From assembly GCA_030668545.1 (NCBI GenBank), contig DAOUTT010000150.1:1-5981 (forward strand): 5,981 bases of DNA, written 5' to 3'. Position numbers and translations under genes: made by a program. Origin of the DNA: Anaerolineales bacterium (lineage in GTDB: Bacteria > Chloroflexota > Anaerolineae > Anaerolineales > E44-bin32). The notes beneath the pieces were generated by a model, which ran no database searches, was not told where the DNA came from, and saw nothing but the letters and a program-made list of their open reading frames with translations. Shown in pieces: positions 1-5,811 of this stretch (position 1 is the first letter of the stretch; each line of letters starts with the position of its first letter).

Positions 1-809
1 AAACCATCGAACTCATCAGCGTGGATCTTGAGTGGAAAGCCGATCTCCTTGGCGCACGCGAGGATACGGCGGCTCTGACCAAGGTTAAAGGCGCCGGTCT
101 CGCAGAAGACATCTACGAAGGGTAAAGGTGCTCCGTTCGCTTCCTTCGCCCACCAGTGCTTGACCGCAGGGAGCATCTGCTCGACGATCTCAACGGTGTA
201 AGCCTCATACCCTTCTTCCCCAGAGTCAGTGTATTCTGGAGGCAAGGCGTGGGCACCGAGGAAAGTCGATGCTAGCTCTATGGGACCTTCGTCGTTAAGC
301 AAGAGAATCGCTTGAAGCATCTTGAGTTCGGTTTCCAATTCAAGCCCGTATCCTGTTTTCGCTTCGGCAGTTGTTGTGCCATGCGCGAGCATGCGGTTAA
401 GCCGTAAGCGAGCCTGGGTGACAAGCGAATCAATACTGGCAGCTCTTGTCTGTTTAACGGTTGAGATGATCCCGCCACCCGCATCCATGATCTCCATATA
501 GCTGGCGCCAGCGATGCGCATCTCGAACTCAGCTGCCCGATCTCCTGCAAAAATCAAGTGTGTGTGGGGATCGACGAAACCCGGGAGCACAACGCTCCCA
601 CCGGCATCTATTGTCCGCTGCGTACTGAACCGGCGCTGGATTTCATCTGTTGACCCGACCGCAAGAATATCTCCATCAGAGACCGCGATTGCGCCATCCT
701 CGATAATCCCAAGATTGCCCAACGAGCCCCCTCTTTGCGGTCCGCCAGAAAGTGTGAGGAGTTGGGATGCTGAATGAATAATCAGGTCTGCCCGAGATTT
801 GTCCGTCAT
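1..809 (-). CDS. hutI: Imidazolonepropionase (HutI), N-terminal 269 residues, cut by the window edge
   Basis: Metal-dependent amidohydrolase that opens the ring of 4-imidazolone-5-propanoate to give N-formimino-L-glutamate, the third step of histidine breakdown in the cytosol. Seen directly: the start MTDKSRADLI, an N-terminal beta-sandwich segment (about 1-75), then PGFVDPHTHLIFAGDR at 77-91, whose H82 and H84 fit the HxH metal ligands and R91 a substrate contact. TAEAKTGYGL (147-156) matches the family K-S/T-GYGL motif, STFLGAHALP (181-190) and FCETGAF (235-241) are family signatures, and KIHADEF (261-267) supplies the third metal histidine, H263. The family is about 400-420 residues, so roughly one third, including the last metal-binding Asp, lies beyond position 1. 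ATG at 809 is preceded by GAGGA at 816-820 with 6-nt spacing. It is 24 bp downstream of the MFS gene and so probably in the same transcript. Nothing in the visible part looks broken. Confidence 0.96.
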   Translation of the reverse strand, partial: MTDKSRADLIIHSASQLLTLSGGPQRGGSLGNLGIIEDGAIAVSDGDILAVGSTDEIQRRFSTQRTIDAGGSVVLPGFVDPHTHLIFAGDRAAEFEMRIAGASYMEIMDAGGGIISTVKQTRAASIDSLVTQARLRLNRMLAHGTTTAEAKTGYGLELETELKMLQAILLLNDEGPIELASTFLGAHALPPEYTDSGEEGYEAYTVEIVEQMLPAVKHWWAKEANGAPLPFVDVFCETGAFNLGQSRRILACAKEIGFPLKIHADEFDG

Positions 810-833
810 AGGTCGTCCTCTGTTGAAGTTATC

Positions 834-1997
834 TTATTCTACCTTGACCCAAACAATCAGGATGGGAAGGGCGATGATTGCCATCGCCGCTCCGAAGGCA
901 GAGCTTGCCAATATATGTATGTCAAACAGCGCCGGACCGATCAGTGCGCCCAAAGCCCGACCGCCGGCGGCTGCGGTTATGCTGGTTGCCATCAACGTGG
1001 CTCGGGCGGAGGGTTCCAGCTCGGTGAATAGGGAGATCAGGGTGACGAACGTGAACTCGAAGGTGAGATAGAAGAGAAAGAGTCCGATCAAGGCGGGGAT
1101 CAGGCTCACTCCGAGAAAGGGCAGCAGAAGGCAGGCGACTGTGATGGAGATAATTCCCAGACAGAGAGCGCGGATTTTCCCCAATTGGTCCGCCAGGCGG
1201 GCTACTAATCCCACGCCGCTCAGTTCAGCGAGCCCGATGAGCACAGAAGCTGCGCCCAGGGCAACCACCTGCAAACCGAAGGAGTTTTCGAGCCAGAGAC
1301 CATAGATAACGTTGATGGATTCATTACCGATGTTGATCAGAAGAGAGACAGTGAGCGCCGCGAGCGTGGAAGGGCGAGAAAGGATTGTCCTGAGTGCATG
1401 CATCAGCGTTGGTCGTTCTGAATCAGCGGCGGAATCAGAGGGGATTGCACGCCAGACGAAGAAGGCTGCTAGGGCGGCGAGAATCCCCAGGATGGGGAAG
1501 GGAGCTACCCAATTACTTCGGTAGATGATCCAACCGATGATTGGCAAACCTACCAGCGCCGCACCAGACCAGCCTATTTCCGTGATCGCGATCGCACGCC
1601 CCCGCAAGTTGTATGGGACTCTATCCCCGAGATAGGCTTGCATCGCCGGATCGAAAATAACCTTCCCGAGAGAGCCCAGGAGCAGAGCGATGAGGAAGCC
1701 GATGTACGAAGGCCATAGGAGAACTACGAGGGAACCCCCCGCGAAAATACTCAGCCCCATGAGCATTGCCGATTTGCGACCCATTGAGTCGCCCGCCGAT
1801 CCGATGAATGGACTTAGGATGCCGAGGCTGGATCGGGCGGTGATCGCCAGCGAGATGGCAGAGATATCAACCCCGAGCGCGCGAGCTAATGTTGGCAAGA
1901 AGGGGTAAACCATCCTGAAGCCGGTGTCCAGGATGATTCGGGTTATCAGGAAGAGCGATAACTGGCCGCGCAGCGGAGCAAGCGATGGCTTTTTCAT
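834..1997 (-). CDS. Major facilitator superfamily transporter located between hutU and hutI
   Basis: A 387-residue inner-membrane secondary transporter with hydrophobic segments throughout, consistent with the usual 12 helices and a polar central loop near 184-210. MFS signatures are visible: a motif A-like loop, GSAGDSMGRKS (66-76), between helices 2 and 3, and a related loop ARLADQLGKIR (266-276) at the equivalent place in the second half, as expected from the internal duplication. Charged residues in helix 1 (D24, R28) could take part in substrate or proton coupling. The length is normal and no frame break is seen. Its ATG shares bases with the TGA of the upstream membrane gene (ATGA, 1994-1997) and no SD is seen before it, so translational coupling is likely. 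Its place in a hut operon suggests a histidine, urocanate or breakdown-product carrier, but the sequence does not show substrate or direction. A drug-type exporter is equally possible on sequence alone. Confidence 0.9.
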   Translation of the reverse strand: MKKPSLAPLRGQLSLFLITRIILDTGFRMVYPFLPTLARALGVDISAISLAITARSSLGILSPFIGSAGDSMGRKSAMLMGLSIFAGGSLVVLLWPSYIGFLIALLLGSLGKVIFDPAMQAYLGDRVPYNLRGRAIAITEIGWSGAALVGLPIIGWIIYRSNWVAPFPILGILAALAAFFVWRAIPSDSAADSERPTLMHALRTILSRPSTLAALTVSLLINIGNESINVIYGLWLENSFGLQVVALGAASVLIGLAELSGVGLVARLADQLGKIRALCLGIISITVACLLLPFLGVSLIPALIGLFLFYLTFEFTFVTLISLFTELEPSARATLMATSITAAAGGRALGALIGPALFDIHILASSAFGAAMAIIALPILIVWVKVE

Positions 1998-2599
1998 CGG
2001 CGCGCAAGTGCTCGTTGGTGCAGCCAGAGGCTAAGCCACCATAGGGCAAAAACACATAAACCTAACAGGATGAAGAAGAAAAATTGGATCTCGAGCGAAT
2101 TTGAGGAAAGGATTGGAGAGGGAGGGTGCATTACCTGCTCCGTCCGTGCCAGACTGAACCAAAGTGCGGCGAAGTATCCCATGTTGATTAAGCTGGTGTA
2201 GCGGGGTTTCTTCAAGATCAGGATGGCGAGTTGAAGCAATATGCCGATGACGGCAAAATCTATGGCGAAACGGAAGCGTGGTTCAGTGAGGTAGAGCCCA
2301 TTCCAATTTGCCTGCATTGTCCATAGACTGAGCGGCAAGTAGGTGATCCAGAAAAAAAGCCCGGCTTGCCCTAATGCGCGCGACCAGGTGTGCAGCGATT
2401 GGCTTGATAATAGCCACCCCATGATACCTGCCACCGCAGCTGCGCCGAAAGCGATGAGCGCCGTCCACACCCATGCACCGTGAATGTAAACAAGCCGAAC
2501 GTTGGTTCCTAACGAACGTTCAGCAGGGCCGAAAAGCGAAGCAACGGCGATGACGATAAGGGTGAGCAGGAATAGCCAGAGAGATTTATTTCTACGCAT
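1994..2599 (-). CDS. Small six-helix membrane protein, remote CcmC-like (cytochrome c assembly family) candidate
   Basis: A 201-residue membrane protein with hydrophobic segments near 7-23, 40-63, 76-95, 112-129, 136-150 and 169-193. I do not recognise it as a named family. It does resemble CcmC/CcsA haem-handling proteins along its length: GTNVRLVYIHGAWVW (31-45) resembles the CcmC segment ending R-I-x-Y-x-H-VPAAW, NWNGLYLTEPRFRF (98-111) sits where the tryptophan-rich WWD motif followed by DxRLT occurs, and VMHPPSPI (156-163) matches the region of the second haem-ligand histidine (LHQ in CcmC). H40 and H158 would correspond to the two haem ligands. The WWD motif is degraded and the protein is about 40 residues shorter than E. 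coli CcmC, so the original function may have changed. No SD precedes the ATG at 2599, and a short hairpin lies immediately upstream. It overlaps the MFS start by 4 bp. That the gene is real is likely; the CcmC relation is inference. Confidence 0.8.
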   Translation of the reverse strand: MRRNKSLWLFLLTLIVIAVASLFGPAERSLGTNVRLVYIHGAWVWTALIAFGAAAVAGIMGWLLSSQSLHTWSRALGQAGLFFWITYLPLSLWTMQANWNGLYLTEPRFRFAIDFAVIGILLQLAILILKKPRYTSLINMGYFAALWFSLARTEQVMHPPSPILSSNSLEIQFFFFILLGLCVFALWWLSLWLHQRALARR

Positions 2600-2604
2600 A
2601 GGAT

Positions 2605-2617
2605 GGGTATTTTACCC
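2605..2617. repeat. Small perfect inverted repeat just upstream of the CcmC-like start
   Basis: GGGTA-TTT-TACCC, a 5-bp stem with a 3-nt loop, ends 5 nt before the ATG at 2599, where an SD would normally sit. On the minus strand the same bases contain TAAAAT (2609-2614), a -10-like hexamer, with no good -35 at the right distance. It could be a translation-limiting hairpin, part of a promoter, or chance. Confidence 0.3.
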
Positions 2618-2721
2618 GGAAGTCACGATGGGATGGAAAATTACGTCCAGAGATGTAAAAATCCTGTTCTGCTGCGATTGGTTTGATTTCATCGTTGGAT
2701 CTGATGGACCATTCTCAGGGT

Positions 2722-4374
2722 CTATTTCAGCATCGGCATCTTTAACTTATGATGTCGAGCGGCTGCAATTGCCTCCTCATATCCGGCATCAGCATGGCGG
2801 ACGATCCCGGTACCGGGATCGGTCGTCAGCACACGTTCAATCCTTGCCGCAGCTTCTGGCGTTCCATCAGCGACGATTACCTGCCCGGCGTGTTGGCTAT
2901 AGCCTATGCCGACGCCGCCTCCGTGATGGAACGAGACCCAGGTTGCGCCACCTATGGCGTTAAGCATGGCGTTCAACAGCGGCCAATCGCTGACGGCATC
3001 CGTTCCATCGAGCATCCCTTCAGTCTCTCGATTGGGTGAAGCAACCGAGCCTGCATCGAGGTGATCGCGACCGATAACGATCGGCGCCTTCAACTCGCCG
3101 CTGGCGACCATCTCATTGAAGCGTAAACCGGCCTTCACCCTTTCGCCGTAGCCCAACCAGCAGATGCGCGCTGGCAATCCCTGGAATTGGATCTGCTCCC
3201 CCGCCATTTTTATCCAGCGAAGCAGGTGTTCATCTTCCGGGAATAGTTCGGCGATGGCTTCGTCTGTGCGGTAGATATCCTCCGGATCGCCGGAGAGAGC
3301 CACCCACCGGAAAGGGCCTTTTCCAAGGCAGAAGAGGGGCCGAACGTAAGCTGGAACAAAGCCGGGGAAGTCGAAAGCATCCTGTACTCCATGGTCGAAC
3401 GCGCGTTGGCGCAGGTTGTTGCCATAATCGAAAACCTCCGCACCGCCCCTTTGGAAGGCAAGCATGGCTTCGACGTGGCGAGCCATGGATATCATCGATA
3501 GACGGGCGTATTCTTCGCGATCGTTCTCGCGCAGCTGGTTGGCGTCCTCGAGGGTCAAACCGTGAGGGACATAGTCGTGGACGTCATGAGCAGGTGTTTG
3601 ATCGGTTACGACGTCCGGCGTGATGCCTCGCTGTACGAGTTCGGGGTAGACGTCGGCCGCGTTTCCAATGAGGCCGATCGACCGAGGTTCATTGTCCTTA
3701 ATCGCCTCTTCGACGAGTGTCATCGCCTCCTCAAGTTCATTCACGACATATTCCACGTATCCATGTTCGAGACGACGCATTGCCCGATCCGGATCGACCT
3801 CAACGATCAGGCCAACGCCCTCATTCATTGTGATCGCCAGGGGTTGGGCACCGCCCATTCCACCTAAACCAGCGGTGAGCACGAATTTACCGCGCAAGGA
3901 AGGCCAATTGTTCAGGCGCGCCAGAGATCCGAGCGTCTCGTAGGTCCCTTGGAGAATGCCCTGTGTGCCAATGTAAATCCAGGAGCCGGCGGTCATCTGG
4001 CCGTACATGATCAAACCCTTCGCGGCCAGTTCGTCGAAGTGCTCCTGGGTAGCCCAGTGAGGTACGAGGTTCGAGTTTGCGATCAGTACGCGTGGAGCAT
4101 CGGTGTGGGTCGTGAAAACTGCGACCGGCTTGCCGGATTGCACGAGCAGGGTTTCATCATCTTCAAGCTGCTTGAGCGATTCAAGGATTGCATCGAAAGA
4201 ATCCCAATCGCGGGCTGCCTGACCTCGCCCTCCGTAGACTATTAGTTCATCGGGTTTCTCCGCAACCTCTGGGTCCAAATTGTTTTGGATCATGCGGTAG
4301 GCAGCTTCTGTGAGCCAAGATTTGCAGGTGAGATCTGTGCCACGAGGTGCACGGACCAATCGTGGTTGAGACAT
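2722..4374 (-). CDS. hutU: Urocanate hydratase (urocanase, HutU)
   Basis: Cytosolic NAD+-dependent enzyme that adds water to urocanate to give 4-imidazolone-5-propanoate, the second step of histidine degradation. Numbered from the chosen start it has 550 residues, normal for the family. Seen: the family N-terminus VRAPRGTDLTCKSWLTEAA (7-25), YGGRGQAARDW (47-57), QMTAGSWIYIGTQGI (126-140), the NAD-binding glycine-rich stretch TAGLGGMGGAQP (167-178), DQTPAHD (258-264), and ARICWLGYGER (402-412), whose C405 matches the catalytic-region cysteine (Cys410 in Pseudomonas putida). The histidine- and glycine-rich segment WVSFHHGGGVGIGYSQHAG (479-497) is also typical. I chose ATG 4374 because GGAGG lies 5 nt upstream. 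An ATG at 4386 would add MEAN but its own last base is part of that SD. The product feeds HutI, encoded about 1.9 kb downstream on the same strand. No frame damage is seen. Confidence 0.98.
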   Translation of the reverse strand: MSQPRLVRAPRGTDLTCKSWLTEAAYRMIQNNLDPEVAEKPDELIVYGGRGQAARDWDSFDAILESLKQLEDDETLLVQSGKPVAVFTTHTDAPRVLIANSNLVPHWATQEHFDELAAKGLIMYGQMTAGSWIYIGTQGILQGTYETLGSLARLNNWPSLRGKFVLTAGLGGMGGAQPLAITMNEGVGLIVEVDPDRAMRRLEHGYVEYVVNELEEAMTLVEEAIKDNEPRSIGLIGNAADVYPELVQRGITPDVVTDQTPAHDVHDYVPHGLTLEDANQLRENDREEYARLSMISMARHVEAMLAFQRGGAEVFDYGNNLRQRAFDHGVQDAFDFPGFVPAYVRPLFCLGKGPFRWVALSGDPEDIYRTDEAIAELFPEDEHLLRWIKMAGEQIQFQGLPARICWLGYGERVKAGLRFNEMVASGELKAPIVIGRDHLDAGSVASPNRETEGMLDGTDAVSDWPLLNAMLNAIGGATWVSFHHGGGVGIGYSQHAGQVIVADGTPEAAARIERVLTTDPGTGIVRHADAGYEEAIAAARHHKLKMPMLK

Positions 4375-4490
4375 ATTCGCCTCCATTATTTATGAGTTCA
4401 ATTTCCGTTAGATTAAAGATGGTTCCTGGTCCAAGAATTTGTTAAGTGTATTCAGGATGAGAAGCATCTCCTTTTCGATGTTAAATTAAT
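4375..4490. other. Intergenic region between the nitroreductase gene and hutU
   Basis: A 116-bp AT-rich spacer downstream of the nitroreductase stop and upstream of hutU. Contents noted: the self-complementary AAATTAATTT near the nitroreductase stop, a 4-bp GAGA/TCTC hairpin around 4459-4470, and a near-repeat TGGTTCC-TGGTCCA at 4420-4433. Minus-strand TTTAAT (4412-4417) could be a -10, but no good -35 lies at the right spacing. No convincing promoter or terminator is visible, so whether hutU has its own promoter here is unresolved. Confidence 0.5.
4380..4384 (-). promoter_or_regulatory. Shine-Dalgarno sequence that fixes the hutU start
   Basis: GGAGG on the minus strand, 5 nt before ATG 4374. 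The alternative in-frame ATG (4384-4386) overlaps this element by one base and has only AT-rich sequence before it, so it is an unlikely start. Confidence 0.85.
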
Positions 4491-5033
4491 TTATCGCTCC
4501 TGTCTTTCAAGGGTGTTGTCGCTCCAACGTTCCAGGTGGGTGACATCTCCGTAGCTCTTTCGCCCTCCAGCTTTTGGCTGTTCGGTTATTTGTTCAGGAT
4601 GAGCGGGATAGCCAAAGGATAGCGAGACATGGAGATGCCAATCCTCTGGATATCCGAGGAGTGCCCTGGCTGCCTCCGGTTGATATATCGTCGCCGGACA
4701 TGAGCCCACACCGAGATCCCATGCGGCGAGTTGCATATAGGCGGCTGCCTGTCCGGCATCGAATAGGATGGACCAACGCTTGTTCGGATCCGGGGTGACG
4801 ATTGCTATACCCAGAGCAGCTCCTGCCAGGTGTCCGGCATAGGTGCCTAATTCAGATAGTTTTGTAAGGGTCTCGCGATCGCGAATGACGATGAAATGCC
4901 AGGGTTGTCTGTTCTTCGCCGACTGTGCTCTACGTCCAGCGTCGACGATTTTACGCACGACATCTTCAGGAAGAGGCTCGTCGGTGAACTTACGAATAGC
5001 GCGTTTGATACGGATTGCATCCTGGACGTTCAT
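4491..5033 (-). CDS. Nitroreductase-family FMN-dependent oxidoreductase
   Basis: A 180-residue cytosolic flavoprotein of the nitroreductase superfamily, which uses FMN and NAD(P)H to reduce nitro-compounds, quinones, flavins or other acceptors. The physiological substrate cannot be read from sequence. Seen: KRAIRKF (10-16) with the FMN-phosphate-binding arginines R11 and R14, SAKNRQPWHFIVI (38-50), the family S-x-x-N-x-Q-P-W FMN-contact region, GQAAAYMQLAAWDLGVGSC (94-112), the core dimer helix with the GxGS-type turn, LSFGYPA (138-144), and a C-terminal GGRKSYGDV..ERW (157-170) matching the usual G-R-K/P and R-W tail. The length is normal for the short single-domain members. ATG 5033 has an excellent AGGAGGA (5038-5044) 4 nt upstream and a promoter at 5061-5090. 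The divergence of function from hut genes and the separate promoter suggest it is not part of the hut operon. Confidence 0.93.
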   Translation of the reverse strand: MNVQDAIRIKRAIRKFTDEPLPEDVVRKIVDAGRRAQSAKNRQPWHFIVIRDRETLTKLSELGTYAGHLAGAALGIAIVTPDPNKRWSILFDAGQAAAYMQLAAWDLGVGSCPATIYQPEAARALLGYPEDWHLHVSLSFGYPAHPEQITEQPKAGGRKSYGDVTHLERWSDNTLERQER

Positions 5034-5051
5034 ACCGTCCTCCTAGAAATG

Positions 5052-5065
5052 ATAATTCTAATTAT
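5052..5065. promoter_or_regulatory. Inverted repeat overlapping the nitroreductase -10, operator candidate
   Basis: ATAATT-CT-AATTAT is a perfect 6-2-6 palindrome covering nearly all of the -10 hexamer at 5061-5066, so a protein bound here would block polymerase. The adjacent Rrf2-family regulator is the obvious candidate, but the site is AT-rich and short and the match to any known Rrf2 consensus is not established. Confidence 0.4.
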
Positions 5066-5090
5066 ACGGCTCAATTGAACGGTCATCCAA
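5061..5090 (-). promoter_or_regulatory. Candidate sigma70-type promoter of the nitroreductase gene
   Basis: On the minus strand, a perfect -10 TATAAT (5061-5066) with an 18-bp spacer from a weak -35 TTGGAT (5085-5090). The predicted start of transcription leaves a leader of about 20 nt before the SD and ATG 5033. The weak -35 may mean activation or simply a modest promoter. Confidence 0.6.
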
Positions 5091-5105
5091 ATCCCGGTAA
5101 TTCAT

Positions 5106-5134
5106 ATGACCCGACGCGTTGTGCGCCGGGTCAT
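5106..5134 (-). terminator. Strong hairpin downstream of the Rrf2 gene, possible terminator
   Basis: A 12-bp stem (5106-5117 with 5123-5134) and a 5-nt loop. In the minus-strand transcript all positions pair, with one G-U wobble. ATGACCCG pairs with CGGGTCAT at the base. It lies 60 bp after the Rrf2 stop and just upstream of the nitroreductase promoter, a natural place to end the Rrf2 transcript. No U-run follows on either strand, so intrinsic termination would be atypical. A processing or mRNA-stabilising hairpin is the alternative. Confidence 0.5.
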
Positions 5135-5193
5135 CATGGGTAGGCTCGAAAGTAGATGCTACTATCCTGCGGTTTGATTTTGCAGGGTTCCGC

Positions 5194-5595
5194 TCATTGA
5201 GGGGTTAAGGAAGCGAAGGTGGTGCCGCGGAGCGTCGTAACCAGCGTTTCCTGCGCGTTGCACCATACGTTCTGGACCGGACAATTATCGCCGAATACGC
5301 ATGCGTTTGAATCGAAGACACACTCGTTCAGCATGATCGGACCATCGATGGCTTCGACCACTTCAAGCAGTGAGATTTCATCTGAGGCGCGAGCCAGGGA
5401 TACGCCCCCACGTGCGCCGCGCGAAGTCTGGACAATGCCGGCGACGGATAGCTGCGAGACGATCTTCGCCAGGAATGAAGGCGGGATGTGCTGGTTCAGA
5501 GCGATTTCGCTCGTTGGCGCCCGTCGTCCGTTATCCAGACCCGACAGGTAAAGCACCGCACGGACAGCGTAGTCCGCCTGACGTGTAATCTGCAT
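5194..5595 (-). CDS. Rrf2-family transcriptional regulator with a likely Fe-S-binding cysteine set
   Basis: A 133-residue DNA-binding regulator of the Rrf2 family (IscR, NsrR, CymR, RirA relatives). Seen: the family N-terminus MQITRQADYAVRAVLYLS (1-18), a winged helix-turn-helix with recognition region HIPPSFLAKIVSQLSVAGIV (36-55), the wing SRGARGGVSLAR (58-69), and the dimerisation helix ISLLEVVEAIDGP (74-86). The C-terminal part carries C92, C99, C105 and a fourth cysteine C112. The first three have spacing close to the C92, C98, C104 set of IscR, so a [2Fe-2S] or [4Fe-4S] sensor is likely. CymR-type members lack these cysteines. The signal (Fe-S status, NO, iron) cannot be decided from sequence. 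ATG 5595 has GGAGGA (5602-5607) 6 nt upstream. An inverted repeat over its own promoter suggests autoregulation. The nitroreductase gene immediately downstream is a possible target. Confidence 0.93.
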   Translation of the reverse strand: MQITRQADYAVRAVLYLSGLDNGRRAPTSEIALNQHIPPSFLAKIVSQLSVAGIVQTSRGARGGVSLARASDEISLLEVVEAIDGPIMLNECVFDSNACVFGDNCPVQNVWCNAQETLVTTLRGTTFASLTPQ

Positions 5596-5620
5596 TACAA
5601 ATCCTCCAATTCGACCTAGA

Positions 5621-5639
5621 TACTCTAACCTTCAGGGTA
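5621..5639. promoter_or_regulatory. Imperfect inverted repeat over the Rrf2 promoter, autoregulatory operator candidate
   Basis: TACTCT-N7-AGGGTA pairs five of six positions in each arm. One arm covers the -10 and the other lies in the spacer, where Rrf2-family proteins commonly repress their own genes. Binding is inferred only from position and symmetry. Confidence 0.4.
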
Positions 5640-5650
5640 GGAGTTGTCTA
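5622..5650 (-). promoter_or_regulatory. Candidate sigma70-type promoter of the Rrf2 gene
   Basis: On the minus strand, -35 TAGACA (5645-5650, five of six consensus bases), a 17-bp spacer and -10 TAGAGT (5622-5627, four of six). Transcription would start about 20 nt before the ATG at 5595, leaving room for the SD at 5602-5607. Confidence 0.55.
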
Positions 5651-5735
5651 GTTAATAGAGTGTACGCTGTGGGTTCCTACAGGGACAAGTGAATAGTGTC
5701 ACAAGGCCTGTATGACCTTTTACGAGAGGATATGG

Positions 5736-5763
5736 TTGCTTTGAAAACCAGCCATGGTATGAT
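5736..5763 (+). promoter_or_regulatory. Candidate extended -10 promoter for ugd
   Basis: TATGAT (5758-5763, five of six) preceded by TGG (5755-5757), an extended -10 element, with a weak -35 TTGCTT (5736-5741) at 16 bp. This gives a leader of roughly 40 nt before ATG 5812. Confidence 0.5.
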
Positions 5764-5811
5764 TGCGCAAACACGCAGTTTTACTGATAATTTTCAATAA
5801 GGGAGTACCTA

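Larger units (their letters stand above)
5596..5811. other. Divergent intergenic region between the Rrf2 gene and ugd
   Basis: 216 bp carrying the Rrf2 promoter and operator candidate on the left and the ugd promoter on the right. The middle (about 5651-5730) shows no ORF, RNA gene or strong hairpin. Confidence 0.6.

Noticed and set aside
1867..2055. 62-residue minus-strand frame over the CcmC-like/MFS junction
   Set aside because: Out of frame with both real genes, which explain the region fully, and no SD.
2502..2963. 153-residue plus-strand open frame crossing the gap between hutU and the CcmC-like gene
   Set aside because: It overlaps two minus-strand genes on the opposite strand, is rich in Arg and Ser as expected of a shadow frame, and resembles no family I know.
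3562..3867. 101-residue plus-strand open frame inside hutU
   Set aside because: Antisense shadow of a fully conserved hutU coding region. No SD or promoter, and the composition follows the complementary strand.
4375..4490. Possible HutC-type operator or riboswitch upstream of hutU
   Set aside because: No clear palindrome of the length expected for a hut repressor site and no conserved RNA fold recognised. Only short, weak repeats are present.
5151..5188. Short hairpins AGTAG-ATG-CTACT and CCTGC...GCAGG after the Rrf2 stop
   Set aside because: Stems of five pairs (seven with a wobble for the second) and no U-run. Too weak to call as terminators beside the stronger hairpin at 5106-5134.
5219..5551. 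110-residue plus-strand open frame inside the Rrf2 gene
   Set aside because: Lies entirely opposite a well-supported Rrf2-family gene. No independent signals.
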